Assembly (NCBI GenBank): GCA_023444095.1
Contig: JAEZRP010000040.1
Coordinates: 62,001 to 126,000 of the forward strand
DNA length: 64,000 nucleotides
Direction of reading: 5' to 3'
Origin: Bacillota bacterium
Lineage (GTDB): Bacteria > Bacillota > Clostridia > Christensenellales > Aristaeellaceae
Shown here: positions 27,086 to 34,720 of the stretch, one piece after another
Layout of the letters: each line of letters opens with the position of its first letter
Numbering within the stretch: position 1 is the first letter of the stretch
Made by a program: the position numbers and the translations under genes
Notes under the pieces: generated by a model
Databases searched by the model: none
What the model was told of the DNA's origin: nothing
What the model saw: only the letters and a program-made list of their open reading frames with translations

Positions 27086-27120
27086 GACGCCGGGGGCAGC
27101 GCCCCCGGCGTTCTTCGTTG
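27086..27120 (+). terminator. Strong GC hairpin terminator (repeat-derived)
   Basis: ACGCCGGGGG (27086-27095) pairs perfectly with CCCCCGGCGT (27101-27110) across the loop CAGCG, followed by TCTTCGTTG. The preceding GAACGCCGGG resembles the start of the dispersed repeat arm, so the terminator may derive from that element. Confidence 0.65.
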
Positions 27121-27142
27121 TGCCCGGCATCCTCCATCCCCC

Positions 27143-27171
27143 TAGACCTGCGCCAGAATCTGTGATAAAAT
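27143..27171 (+). promoter_or_regulatory. Candidate promoter for the DNA methyltransferase gene
   Basis: TAGACC (27143-27148) and TAAAAT (27166-27171) are separated by 17 bp, and the ATG at 27202 follows about 25 nt after the expected start, behind GGAGG. The -35 match is moderate. Confidence 0.55.
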
Positions 27172-27201
27172 ATTCGTATTCTTGACGTCGGAGGTATCTC
27201 C

Positions 27202-28461
27202 ATGCCGCTCGAACGCGTATCCGTTTCGCGCGAACTCGTCCAGGGCGCGGGTCCGGCAGGCGAATTTTATCTGGGCAACACGCTCGGGCTTTTGGGCGCG
27301 CTCGCGGAGAAATACGCCGGACAGACGCAGTTGATCTACCTCGACCCGCCCTTCCTCACGGGCCAGTCGTTCGAGATGAGCGTGCGCGTGGGCGAATCCG
27401 ACTGGCGGCGCATGGCGGGCTCGAAGCGGGCGCACGCGTTTGACGATGTCCAATCGCCCGAGGCGTACTACTCGATGCTCAAGACCGTGTTCGAGGCGGC
27501 GCGCACGCTTCTGTCGGAAGAGGGCGCGCTTTTCGTGCATGTGGACTGGCGCGCGCACGCGCGGCTGCGGCTCATCCTCGATTCCATCTTCGGAGAAAAC
27601 AACTTCGTCAACGAGATCATCTGGGCTTACAAATCCGGGGGCCGCTCCAAAAAGAGCTTCCCGAAAAAGCACGACGTCATCCTTTTTTACCGCAAATCAA
27701 AAGCGTTGTTTTTCGATATCGAGGCGGTGCTCGAGCGGCGCGAGGAGCCGCCCTCCAACCACATGCGAAAGCACGTAGATCCGGATGGCCGCGTCTACCG
27801 GTCCATCCGTTCGAACGGCAGGACGTACACCTACTACGACGACGCCCCCGCCGCGCCGACCGATGTGTGGGACGACATCAGCCATCTCCAGCAGCGCGAC
27901 TACGAGCGCACGGGCTACGACACCCAGAAACCCGTGAAGCTTCTTCGGCGGATCGTGCGCGCATGCACGCGAAAGAACGACCTCGTGATGGATCTGTTCG
28001 CGGGCGCGTGCACGTCCCTCGAGGCCGCGGCCTCCGATGGCCGGCGGTTCGTGGGCGTCGATCTGTGCCCCTTGACGGTGAACATCGCGCGCAGGCGGCT
28101 CTCGGACGCGGACGCGACGTACCATCTCGGTCAGAGCGCCTTCTGCGGCTTCTGCGAAGCGACCGCAGCGCCGGGGATCGGACTTTACCACGTGTACCTC
28201 GACGACTTCACGCTCTGCGAGGACATCCTCGAGACGAACGGCCTTGACGCGGTGGACAACTGGGCGGCGGGCTATGTGGACGGGGACGCGTTCACCGCCT
28301 GCGCCCACTTCGAACGCTCGCAGGCGCGCCCGGCGCTCCAGACGGAGCTGCGCGTGCCCGTCTACGACCGGCGGCTCGCCATCCGCGTGGGCGATATCGC
28401 GGGCAGAAGTCACTATTTTTTGGTGAAAGCGCCGAAACTTAACAACGCGGCGTTAGAATGA
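27202..28461 (+). CDS. Solitary N4/N6 DNA methyltransferase (beta-class order)
   Basis: The 419-residue protein has the catalytic motif IV IYLDPPF near residue 50 and the SAM-binding motif I MDLFAGACTS near residue 272, an order typical of beta-class N6-adenine or N4-cytosine methyltransferases. LFVHVDWRAHARLRLILDSIFGENNFVNEIIW and YDTQKPVKLLRRIV are standard for the family. A C-terminal extension of about 110 residues follows the fold. No restriction nuclease gene adjoins it, so it may be an orphan regulatory methylase or a defence remnant. GGAGG precedes the ATG. Confidence 0.88.
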   Translation: MPLERVSVSRELVQGAGPAGEFYLGNTLGLLGALAEKYAGQTQLIYLDPPFLTGQSFEMSVRVGESDWRRMAGSKRAHAFDDVQSPEAYYSMLKTVFEAARTLLSEEGALFVHVDWRAHARLRLILDSIFGENNFVNEIIWAYKSGGRSKKSFPKKHDVILFYRKSKALFFDIEAVLERREEPPSNHMRKHVDPDGRVYRSIRSNGRTYTYYDDAPAAPTDVWDDISHLQQRDYERTGYDTQKPVKLLRRIVRACTRKNDLVMDLFAGACTSLEAAASDGRRFVGVDLCPLTVNIARRRLSDADATYHLGQSAFCGFCEATAAPGIGLYHVYLDDFTLCEDILETNGLDAVDNWAAGYVDGDAFTACAHFERSQARPALQTELRVPVYDRRLAIRVGDIAGRSHYFLVKAPKLNNAALE

Positions 28462-28491
28462 TTGAATCAATACTCAAAGGGGGACTCCGAC

Positions 28492-28695
28492 ATGGCGAAG
28501 GTCACGATTGAGACCGAACGGTGCAAGGGCTGCGGCCTGTGCGTCGACGCCTGCCCGAAGGCGATCCTCGTGATCTCGGGCGAAATCAATTCAAAGGGCT
28601 ATCACAGCGTGACGTGCGTGGACATGTCAAAGTGCATCGGCTGCGCGTCGTGCTACAATATGTGCCCCGACTGCGTCCTCACGGTGGAAAGGTAG
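28492..28695 (+). CDS. Ferredoxin-type delta subunit of 2-oxoacid:ferredoxin oxidoreductase
   Basis: This 67-residue protein carries two 4Fe-4S motifs, CKGCGLCVDACPKA and CIGCASCYNMCPDC, and nothing else. It is the electron-carrying delta subunit that relays electrons from the thiamine centre to free ferredoxin. AAGGGGGA precedes the ATG at 28492. It is the first of four genes ordered delta, alpha, beta, gamma. Confidence 0.92.
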   Translation: MAKVTIETERCKGCGLCVDACPKAILVISGEINSKGYHSVTCVDMSKCIGCASCYNMCPDCVLTVER

Positions 28696-28704
28696 GTTCG
28701 ATCC

Positions 28705-29781
28705 ATGAAGCGTCAGATGATGAAGGGCAACGAGGCGATCGCCGAGGCTGCGGTGCAGGCGGGCTGCAGATACTTCTTCGGCTACCCCATCACCCCCCAG
28801 AATGAGATTCCTGAATACATGTCCGCCCGGCTCCCGGAGGTCGGCGGCGCGTTCGTGCAGGCGGAATCCGAAGTCGCTGCGATCAACATGGTCTACGGCG
28901 CGGCGGGCACGGGCGCGCGCTCGATGACGTCCTCTTCGAGCCCGGGCATTTCCCTCAAACAGGAAGGCATCAGTTACATCGTGGGCGCGGAACTCCCGTG
29001 CGTGATCGTGAACATCGTGCGCGGCGGTCCTGGCCTCGGCTCCATCCAGCCCGCGCAGTCTGACTACTATCAGGCCACGCGGGGCGGCGGCCACGGCGAC
29101 TACCGCATGCCGGTGTTCGCGCCCGCGAGCGTGCAGGAGGCGGTGGAACTGACCCAGAAGGCCTTCGACGTGGCGGACAAGTACCGCACGCCTGCGATGA
29201 TACTGGGCGACGGCATCATCGGCCAGATGATGGAGCCGGTCGCCATGCCGGAGTACCGGATGCCGGAGCTTCCCCCGAAGGACTGGGCGGCCACCGGCTG
29301 GCAGGAGGGCAAGCGCCCCCGCGCGGTCATCAACTCTCTCTACATCAAGGCGGACGCGCTGGAAAAGCACAACATCAGGCTTCAGGAGAAATACGATCAA
29401 ATCGCCGCGCAGGAGACGCTTGTCGAGACGCAGATGATGGACGACGCGGAGTACGCCGTCGTCGCCTACGGAACGACCGCGCGCATCGCGCTGACGGCCA
29501 TCCGCAGGGCGCGCGCCGAGGGGATCAGGGTCGGGCTCATCCGCCCGATCACCGTGTGGCCGTTCCCGACCAGGACCATCGCGGAACTCGCGCCGAATCT
29601 CAGGGACATCCTCACGGTCGAGATGTCGATGGGCCAGATGGTGGACGACGTGCGCCTCGCGGTCGAGGGCGCGTGCCCCGTCCGGTTCCACGGACGCGCG
29701 GGCGGCGCGGTGCCGGGCGTGCGCGAGGTTTACGAGGAAATCAGGTCCATGAAGGAGGGGAAGTCGCATGGCAGTTTTTAA
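28705..29781 (+). CDS. vorB: 2-oxoacid:ferredoxin oxidoreductase alpha subunit (VorB/KorA-like)
   Basis: The 358-residue protein starts MKGNEAIAEAAVQAGCRYFFGYPITPQNEIPEYM, the pyrimidine-binding domain of the alpha chain, with AESEVAAINMVYGAAGTGARSMTSSSSPGISL typical of the VorB/KorA group. The C-terminal domain (VVAYGTTARIALTAIRRAR) is the transketolase-like tail. With the other subunits it oxidatively decarboxylates a branched-chain or 2-oxoglutarate-type oxoacid to an acyl-CoA. The naming as VorB rests on overall similarity to clostridial branched-chain enzymes; KorA is the alternative. Confidence 0.88.
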   Translation: MKRQMMKGNEAIAEAAVQAGCRYFFGYPITPQNEIPEYMSARLPEVGGAFVQAESEVAAINMVYGAAGTGARSMTSSSSPGISLKQEGISYIVGAELPCVIVNIVRGGPGLGSIQPAQSDYYQATRGGGHGDYRMPVFAPASVQEAVELTQKAFDVADKYRTPAMILGDGIIGQMMEPVAMPEYRMPELPPKDWAATGWQEGKRPRAVINSLYIKADALEKHNIRLQEKYDQIAAQETLVETQMMDDAEYAVVAYGTTARIALTAIRRARAEGIRVGLIRPITVWPFPTRTIAELAPNLRDILTVEMSMGQMVDDVRLAVEGACPVRFHGRAGGAVPGVREVYEEIRSMKEGKSHGSF

Positions 29782-30499
29782 GAGGCCCGAGCTTCTGACC
29801 GACGCGCCGATGCACTATTGCCCCGGCTGCACCCACGGCATCATCCACCGGCTCGTCGCAGAGGCGCTGGGCGAGCTGACGACCAAGGACAACGTGATCG
29901 GCGTCGCGCCTGTCGGCTGCGCGGTGTTCGCCTACGACTACTTCAATTGCGACATGTACGAGGCAGCGCATGGGCGCGCCCCGGCAGTCGCCACGGGCGT
30001 CAAGCGCGTACTTCCCGACAAGATCGTCTTTACCTATCAGGGCGACGGCGATCTGGCGTCAATCGGCGCCGCCGAAATCGTGCACGCGGCGACGCGCGGC
30101 GAGAACATCACCGTCATCTTCGTCAATAACGCCATCTACGGCATGACCGGCGGCCAGATGGCCCCGACGACGCTGTTGGGCCAGAAGACCACCACCTCCC
30201 CGGCGGGGCGGTCCGAGAAGGTCAACGGAAACCCCATCCGCGTGTCGGAGATGCTTTCGACCCTCGACGGCCCGAGCTACATCGCGCGCGTCTCGACCCA
30301 CGACGTGAAGCACGTTTTGCAGGCCAAAAAGGCCATCAAGAAGGCATTCCAGAACCAGATCGAGGGAAAGGGCTTTACGATGGTCGAGGTTCTCTCCACC
30401 TGCCCCACCAACTGGGGCGTGACGCCGAAGGAGGCGCTTCAGTGGCTCGAAACGAACATGATCCCGCGCTATCCGCTGGGCGTCATGAAGGAGGTCTGA
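29768..30499 (+). CDS. 2-oxoacid:ferredoxin oxidoreductase beta subunit (thiamine-binding)
   Basis: The 243-residue protein contains HYCPGCTHGIIHRL, VGCAVFAYDYFN and the thiamine diphosphate/Mg2+ motif GDGDLASIGAAEIVHAATRGENITVIFVNNAIYGMTGGQMAPTT, which identify the beta chain. It overlaps the alpha gene by 14 nt, which indicates coupled translation. It supplies the catalytic cofactor for the delta-alpha-beta-gamma complex. Confidence 0.93.
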   Translation: MAVFKRPELLTDAPMHYCPGCTHGIIHRLVAEALGELTTKDNVIGVAPVGCAVFAYDYFNCDMYEAAHGRAPAVATGVKRVLPDKIVFTYQGDGDLASIGAAEIVHAATRGENITVIFVNNAIYGMTGGQMAPTTLLGQKTTTSPAGRSEKVNGNPIRVSEMLSTLDGPSYIARVSTHDVKHVLQAKKAIKKAFQNQIEGKGFTMVEVLSTCPTNWGVTPKEALQWLETNMIPRYPLGVMKEV

Positions 30500-30502
30500 C
30501 GA

Positions 30503-31042
30503 ATGGACATGCAGATGATCATCGCGGGCTTCGGCGGACAGGGCGTGCTTCTGATGGGACAGCTCATGGCCTACGCGGGCATGCTTGACGGGCGCGAGGT
30601 TTCGTGGATGCCCGCCTACGGCCCGGAGATGCGCGGCGGCAGCGCGAACTGCTCGGTCGTCATCTCGGATTCCCCGGTCGGCAGCCCGAAAGTCGAGGAC
30701 GCGGACGTGGTGATCGCCATGAACCGCCCGTCGATGGACCTTTTTGAGAAAAGCGTCGTCCCCGGCGGCGTGATGCTCTACAATTCTTCGCTCATCGACG
30801 CGAAGCCCAGGCGGGACGACATTTTCTGCGTGCCCGTTCCCTGCAACGAGATCGCGGATGAACTGGGCAATTCCCGCGTGGCGAACATGGTGATGCTGGG
30901 CGCGCTCCTCGAACGGACGAAGGCGCTGGACGTGGAACTTCTCGTCGAGGCGCTGCGTCATAAGCTGGGCGCGTCGAAGGAGAAGCTCATCCCTCTGAAC
31001 CGCGCGGCCATGCAAAAGGGCATGGAAGCCGCGAAGGCGTAA
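30503..31042 (+). CDS. 2-oxoacid:ferredoxin oxidoreductase gamma subunit
   Basis: The 179-residue protein has IIAGFGGQGVLLMGQLMAYAGM, VSWMPAYGPEMRGGSANCSVVISD and VMLGALLER, the conserved pattern of the gamma (catalytic-gamma) chain that helps bind CoA. It begins 3 nt after the beta gene and closes the operon of the oxidoreductase proper. The next small gene follows after 1 nt. Confidence 0.93.
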   Translation: MDMQMIIAGFGGQGVLLMGQLMAYAGMLDGREVSWMPAYGPEMRGGSANCSVVISDSPVGSPKVEDADVVIAMNRPSMDLFEKSVVPGGVMLYNSSLIDAKPRRDDIFCVPVPCNEIADELGNSRVANMVMLGALLERTKALDVELLVEALRHKLGASKEKLIPLNRAAMQKGMEAAKA

Positions 31043-31043
31043 C

Positions 31044-31238
31044 ATGCTCCTGCACAACGGCGACATTGTTAAGATGCGCAAGGCGCATCCTTGCGGAAAC
31101 GACCTGTGGAAGGTCGTGTATGTCGGCGCGGACATCAAGATCAAGTGCGAAAAGTGCGCGCGGATCGTGATGCTGGACCGCCCGACGTTTGAAAAGCGCG
31201 TCAAAAAGATCGTAGCCCCGGCGGAGGACATGCCGTGA
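31044..31238 (+). CDS. DUF951 small protein
   Basis: The 64-residue protein reads VKMRKAHPCGNDLWKVVYVGADIKIKCEKC with RIVMLDR, the signature of DUF951, a Firmicute-specific family of unknown function with a likely SH3-like fold and two metal-binding-looking cysteines. It usually sits near translation or cell-wall genes. Here it overlaps the signal peptidase start (GTGA). Confidence 0.88.
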   Translation: MLLHNGDIVKMRKAHPCGNDLWKVVYVGADIKIKCEKCARIVMLDRPTFEKRVKKIVAPAEDMP

Positions 31239-31738
31239 AGCGGCTCCTCGGCTGGCTTCTCGCGCTCGCAGTCGCCGTGGGGCTCGGGCTTCTCGTGCGG
31301 GAATACGTCTTTACGCTGACGCGCGTCGCGGGCGACTCCATGGAGGGGACACTCGAGACGGGCGATCTCGCGCTCGTGACGAGGTTCGACTACCTGGTGG
31401 GCCCGCCGGCGCGGCTCGACGTGGTGCAAGTGGCGTTCGCGGGGCGCGGCGGAAAATACCTCAAGCGCGTGATCGGCCTTCCGGGCGAAACAGTGGACAT
31501 AATATCGGGCGTCGTGCATATAAACGGTACTGCGCTCGACGAGCCCTATGCGCGCCTTTCGGACGACGATTATCACATTTCGCTGGGCGAGGACGAGTAC
31601 TTCGTGCTGGGGGATAACCGGCCCGAGAGCTACGACAGCCGGGAGGAGGACATTGGCGCGGTGCGCGCCGACGCCTTTCTCGGTCGCGTGCGCGCGGTCG
31701 TCTGGCCGCTCAGCCGCGTTCGGTTTGGCATGGAATAA
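31235..31738 (+). CDS. lepB: Signal peptidase I, first of two tandem copies
   Basis: The 167-residue membrane protein has one N-terminal helix, the catalytic Ser in VAGDSMEGTL, the catalytic Lys in KYLKRVIGLPGE, and the C-terminal box YFVLGDNRPESYDSR. It removes signal peptides on the outer face of the membrane. It starts at GTG 31235, overlapping the DUF951 stop. A second, longer copy follows 25 bp downstream; the two differ clearly in sequence, so they are not a recent duplication. Confidence 0.93.
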   Translation: MKRLLGWLLALAVAVGLGLLVREYVFTLTRVAGDSMEGTLETGDLALVTRFDYLVGPPARLDVVQVAFAGRGGKYLKRVIGLPGETVDIISGVVHINGTALDEPYARLSDDDYHISLGEDEYFVLGDNRPESYDSREEDIGAVRADAFLGRVRAVVWPLSRVRFGME

Positions 31739-31763
31739 TCAAAGAACAGAAGAGAGGGAAATC

Positions 31764-32408
31764 ATGGACGAGGAAAAAAGGGACGTGGAGCCGGAGATAC
31801 AGGCAGATGCGAAGAAGCCTGCCGGGAAGCGCGCGCTGAAGGAGATCCGCGAGTGGGTCGTCTCTCTGGCGGTCGCGCTCCTCGTGGTGTTCGTGCTCCG
31901 CTCGTTCGTCTTCACGATCATCCGCGTGGACGGCGCTTCGATGCAGACCACGCTCTACAACAACGAGCGACTGTTTGTGACGGTCTTCGATACCAAGATC
32001 TGGGGCCCCGACCGGGATGACATCGTGATCTGCAACTATCCGGGCCGCTACACGACGCACATCCTCGGCATCCGGACGAAGACCTACTTCGTCAAGCGCG
32101 TGGTGGCCATCCCGGGCGACACCGTGACGCGCGAGAACGGGATTACGTCCGTTACCTACGGAGACACCGGCGAGACCATGGCGCTCGACGCGGAGTTCCA
32201 GGGCCGCTACCGCGGGAACGACTACTCCTACACCCTCACAGACGACGAGTACTTCGTCGTGGGCGACAACCGCGGCAACTCCCACGACTCGCGCGACTGG
32301 AACGATTCCGATCCCTCCGAGGACGTCGGCCCCATCACGTCCGACATGATCGTCGGCCACGTGCGGTTCGTCATCTGGCCGCTCTCCGAGTTGCGGAACG
32401 TCGAGTGA
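31764..32408 (+). CDS. lepB: Signal peptidase I, second tandem copy
   Basis: The 214-residue protein has an acidic N-terminal tail, one transmembrane helix (WVVSLAVALLVVFVLRSFVF), the catalytic Ser in VDGASMQTTL, the Lys in YFVKRVVAIPGD, and YFVVGDNRGNSHDSRDW. An internal insert (GITSVTYGDTGETMALDAEFQG) makes it longer than the first copy. AGAGAGGG precedes the ATG. It lies 4 bp before an M1-like pseudo-protease gene, so all three probably share one transcript. Confidence 0.93.
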   Translation: MDEEKRDVEPEIQADAKKPAGKRALKEIREWVVSLAVALLVVFVLRSFVFTIIRVDGASMQTTLYNNERLFVTVFDTKIWGPDRDDIVICNYPGRYTTHILGIRTKTYFVKRVVAIPGDTVTRENGITSVTYGDTGETMALDAEFQGRYRGNDYSYTLTDDEYFVVGDNRGNSHDSRDWNDSDPSEDVGPITSDMIVGHVRFVIWPLSELRNVE

Positions 32409-32412
32409 GCCG

Positions 32413-33897
32413 ATGAAAAGGCAGGTTCAGCGCGCGCTCGCGATCGTGATCGTGGTCGCGATGCTCGTCACGTTCGTCATTTCGATCGTCGTCTCGTCCG
32501 CCCATTCCGAAGAAATGGCGCGCGACCAGTACTCCATGGATATCACTTTCGACTTGGAAGGACAGGCGCTGCTCGTCACGCAGCGTCTTTCCTATCTCAA
32601 CCGCACGGGCGCGACGCTCGACCGCGTGCGCTTCGCCGTTTACGCGAATCAGTTTCGGCGTGAAACGACCGTGATGTATGAGTCGGCCGCCGCGCTTCCC
32701 TATGGCTACGCACCCGGCGGAGTGGAGTTCAGCTCCGTGACCGTAAACGGCGCGGAAGCCGACTGGGGTATGGAAGGCGACGGCGAGTATTTCATGCGCG
32801 TGGCGTGCGATCTCGCGCCCGGCGAGTCTGCCGAGTTTGGCTTCGCCTACGCCGTGCTCCTGACAGAAAACGCGGCCTTTTTGGGTGCGGGCGGCACGGA
32901 CTGGCGATTCAGCGGGTTTTACCCCGTCGTCTGCCTCTTTGAAAACGGCGCGTGGCAGGCGAATGCGCCGGTTCAGCACGCGCGCTACACGCTCACGAGC
33001 GCGGCGGACTACGAGGTCACGGTCACGCTCCCGGACGAATACCTTTTGACCGCCACGGGAACCGCAGCGCACGAAAAAAATGGCGACGGCACGTCCACCT
33101 GGACGGTCGAGGCCGAAGAGATCCGCGAATTTTCCATGTCCGTCGGGCGCGTGTGGCGCGTCTATTCGGGGACGACGGAGTCCGGGGTATCGGTCAACGT
33201 CTACACGAACGCCCGGTTCGGTGGGAACCGGGCGCTCGCGATCGCGCGGGACACGATCGCGCTCTACGAGTCGTGGTTCGGCGCGTTCCCGGCGCGGACG
33301 GTCAACATCGAGGAATCCGACTACGCGCTCTCGCGCCTGACGTTCGCGGGCGAGATCTGGCTTTCGTCCCCGCTCTTTGACCTTTCAAGCCGCGACGAGC
33401 TGGCCTATCAGCTTCGCTACGCGCTCGCGGAGCAATACTTCGGGCTCTCCGTGTACGCGGATCCGCTTGCCGACGCGTGGATGTCCGCGAGCGTCTGCGA
33501 GTACGTCGCCTATCTCGCCCTCGAGGAGGCGGAAGGACACGAGGCGTTCCTTAAGCGCCTGAACGGGCGCGTGTTGGACGCTTTGCAGGTCACGGTGCCG
33601 GGCGACCTCACCGTCACCACCGACGGCGTCCTCTTCACGCAGTCCGAGTTCGACATCGTGGTGCGCGATCGGGGCGCGACCGTGATGCACGAGCTGCGCG
33701 ACCGGGTCGGGCGCGACGCGTTCCTCGCCTCCCTCGCGCGCTATGTTGCCGACAACCGGGGCAGGGAGCTTGTCGTTGAAACCGACCTCGTCCGGGCCAT
33801 CGACGAAGCCACCGGCGGCGACTGGGAGGCCTTCCTTACAGACATCCTCTTCAACATCGGCGACTACGCGGACAACGATATGGACTGGTACGAGTAG
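32413..33897 (+). CDS. M1-like (gluzincin-fold) membrane protein lacking zinc ligands
   Basis: The 494-residue protein has an N-terminal signal anchor, a beta-rich domain resembling the M1 aminopeptidase N-domain (YSMDITFDLEGQALLVTQRLSYLNRT), and a helical domain. In active M1 enzymes HExxH is followed 18 residues later by a Glu. Here the place reads RDELAYQLRYALAEQYFG, followed by DAWMSASVCEYVAYL instead of a WLNEGFA-type Glu. All three zinc ligands seem replaced (D, Y and S/A), with only the central Glu kept. It is probably a non-catalytic extracytoplasmic protein. I assign the fold by pattern, so moderate certainty. Confidence 0.7.
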   Translation: MKRQVQRALAIVIVVAMLVTFVISIVVSSAHSEEMARDQYSMDITFDLEGQALLVTQRLSYLNRTGATLDRVRFAVYANQFRRETTVMYESAAALPYGYAPGGVEFSSVTVNGAEADWGMEGDGEYFMRVACDLAPGESAEFGFAYAVLLTENAAFLGAGGTDWRFSGFYPVVCLFENGAWQANAPVQHARYTLTSAADYEVTVTLPDEYLLTATGTAAHEKNGDGTSTWTVEAEEIREFSMSVGRVWRVYSGTTESGVSVNVYTNARFGGNRALAIARDTIALYESWFGAFPARTVNIEESDYALSRLTFAGEIWLSSPLFDLSSRDELAYQLRYALAEQYFGLSVYADPLADAWMSASVCEYVAYLALEEAEGHEAFLKRLNGRVLDALQVTVPGDLTVTTDGVLFTQSEFDIVVRDRGATVMHELRDRVGRDAFLASLARYVADNRGRELVVETDLVRAIDEATGGDWEAFLTDILFNIGDYADNDMDWYE

Positions 33898-33905
33898 GCA
33901 AAGAG

Positions 33906-34030
33906 GGGAACGCCGGGGCGCTGCCCCGGACCCTGCTCAAGGGCTGCCGCCCTTGAGAAGTCCTTGCCGGGAGGCTTATTCTGATCCGTTGGCGGCTCGG
34001 GCCCAAAGCCCGAGCCGTCGGTCTGTTTTA
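33906..34030. repeat. Dispersed palindromic repeat, left arm (copy C)
   Basis: The arm begins GGGGAACGCCGGGGCGCTGC, carries GGACCCTGCTCAAGGGC and its pair GCCCTTGAG, and continues into a hairpin GGCTCGGGC/GCCCGAGCC (33992-34017). No clear right arm follows; the stretch 34031-34093 looks degenerate. It lies downstream of the M1-like gene and may serve as its transcript end. Confidence 0.7.
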
Positions 34031-34093
34031 TGGGATATCCGGCGAAGAGGCCTTTGCAGATGGATCCTATCCTCTTTTTTCGTTCAGCCGTTT

Positions 34094-34537
34094 TTATTGA
34101 TTGGGCCGATTGTCATCCGTCAAAAAGCTTGCCCACTCGAGATCGAGCTTGAAGGCGTTTTCCTGCCAATGAACGAGGCGCCGAGAATAGTAGTCGATTT
34201 TGGCGCGAACCCGTTCCTGATAGCCGCTTTCTGCATGCTCGAGGGCGAGCGCCGTTAGCTCATAGAAGGGAAGCCCCAAGGCATGGGTTTCGACATGCAC
34301 CGTCGCGCCCGCGTGTCCAATCGCATGGCACAATGCGCCGTATATCTTGTCATCGATTTCTTTCGCGACGGCGTGCGCGTCCAGAATGGCTCGTTTGGCG
34401 ATCGGCATCTTGATCTCGCCCCTTGCCCAGGCTTCGCTTTTTTCAAGCGCTGTCCTTGGCCTGAATTCGTTTGGATATTTTTCTTCGAATCGGGCAAGCG
34501 GAGCCCTGGCGCAGTCCAGCGCCCACAGAACGAGCAC
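34094..34537 (-). CDS. Imm-5-type putative immunity protein, N-terminus cut off by a stop
   Basis: The 147-residue frame begins at GTG and matches the Imm-5 'putative immunity protein' pattern: VLVLWALDCARAPLARFEEKYP, EAWARGEIKMPIAKRAILDAHAVAKEI, ALCHAIGHAGATVHVETHALGLPFYEL. There is no ribosome site before the GTG. Directly upstream in the same frame the DNA reads ...RELKRLIER, TAA, THR, and then this protein, and family members usually continue N-terminally of LWA. The gene therefore looks interrupted by a nonsense codon at 34547-34549, or split into two. Members are proposed immunity or cytoplasmic proteins linked to toxin loci; the function is not proven. Confidence 0.75.
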   Translation of the reverse strand: MLVLWALDCARAPLARFEEKYPNEFRPRTALEKSEAWARGEIKMPIAKRAILDAHAVAKEIDDKIYGALCHAIGHAGATVHVETHALGLPFYELTALALEHAESGYQERVRAKIDYYSRRLVHWQENAFKLDLEWASFLTDDNRPNQ

Positions 34538-34546
34538 GCGATGCGT

Positions 34547-34720
34547 TTACCGTTCGATCAGCCTCTTTAGCTCCCGCAGGCATTCGCTGTCGCGGGAAAA
34601 CAGCACGGCATTCCTCTTCTTTCGTTTTCGCTCGACGTCGGCGAACATGGCGTCCTCCCCGCAAACAAAGGAAACGCTCCTCATGCGTTCGATTTCTTGT
34701 CCGGCTCTCCCTTCATCCAT
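34547..34720 (-). CDS. Small ORF (57 aa) between MNIO-like and Imm-5 genes
   Basis: ATG at 34720 lies inside the end of the DUF692-like gene (8-nt overlap), and the frame runs to TAA at 34547-34549. The product is charged and helical, with ERMRSVSFVCGEDAMFADVE and RKKRNAVLFSRDSECLRELK as the main segments, two Cys, and no membrane segment. It is either the N-terminal part of the Imm-5 protein, cut off by the TAA, or a separate coupled small protein, possibly a partner or substrate of the upstream enzyme. The shared frame with the downstream gene favours the first reading. Confidence 0.6.
   Translation of the reverse strand: MDEGRAGQEIERMRSVSFVCGEDAMFADVERKRKKRNAVLFSRDSECLRELKRLIER

Noticed and set aside
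34443..34664. 73-codon minus frame overlapping the small ORF and Imm-5
   Set aside because: It is in another phase, highly basic, and lacks a ribosome site; the 57-codon frame in the Imm-5 phase is better supported.
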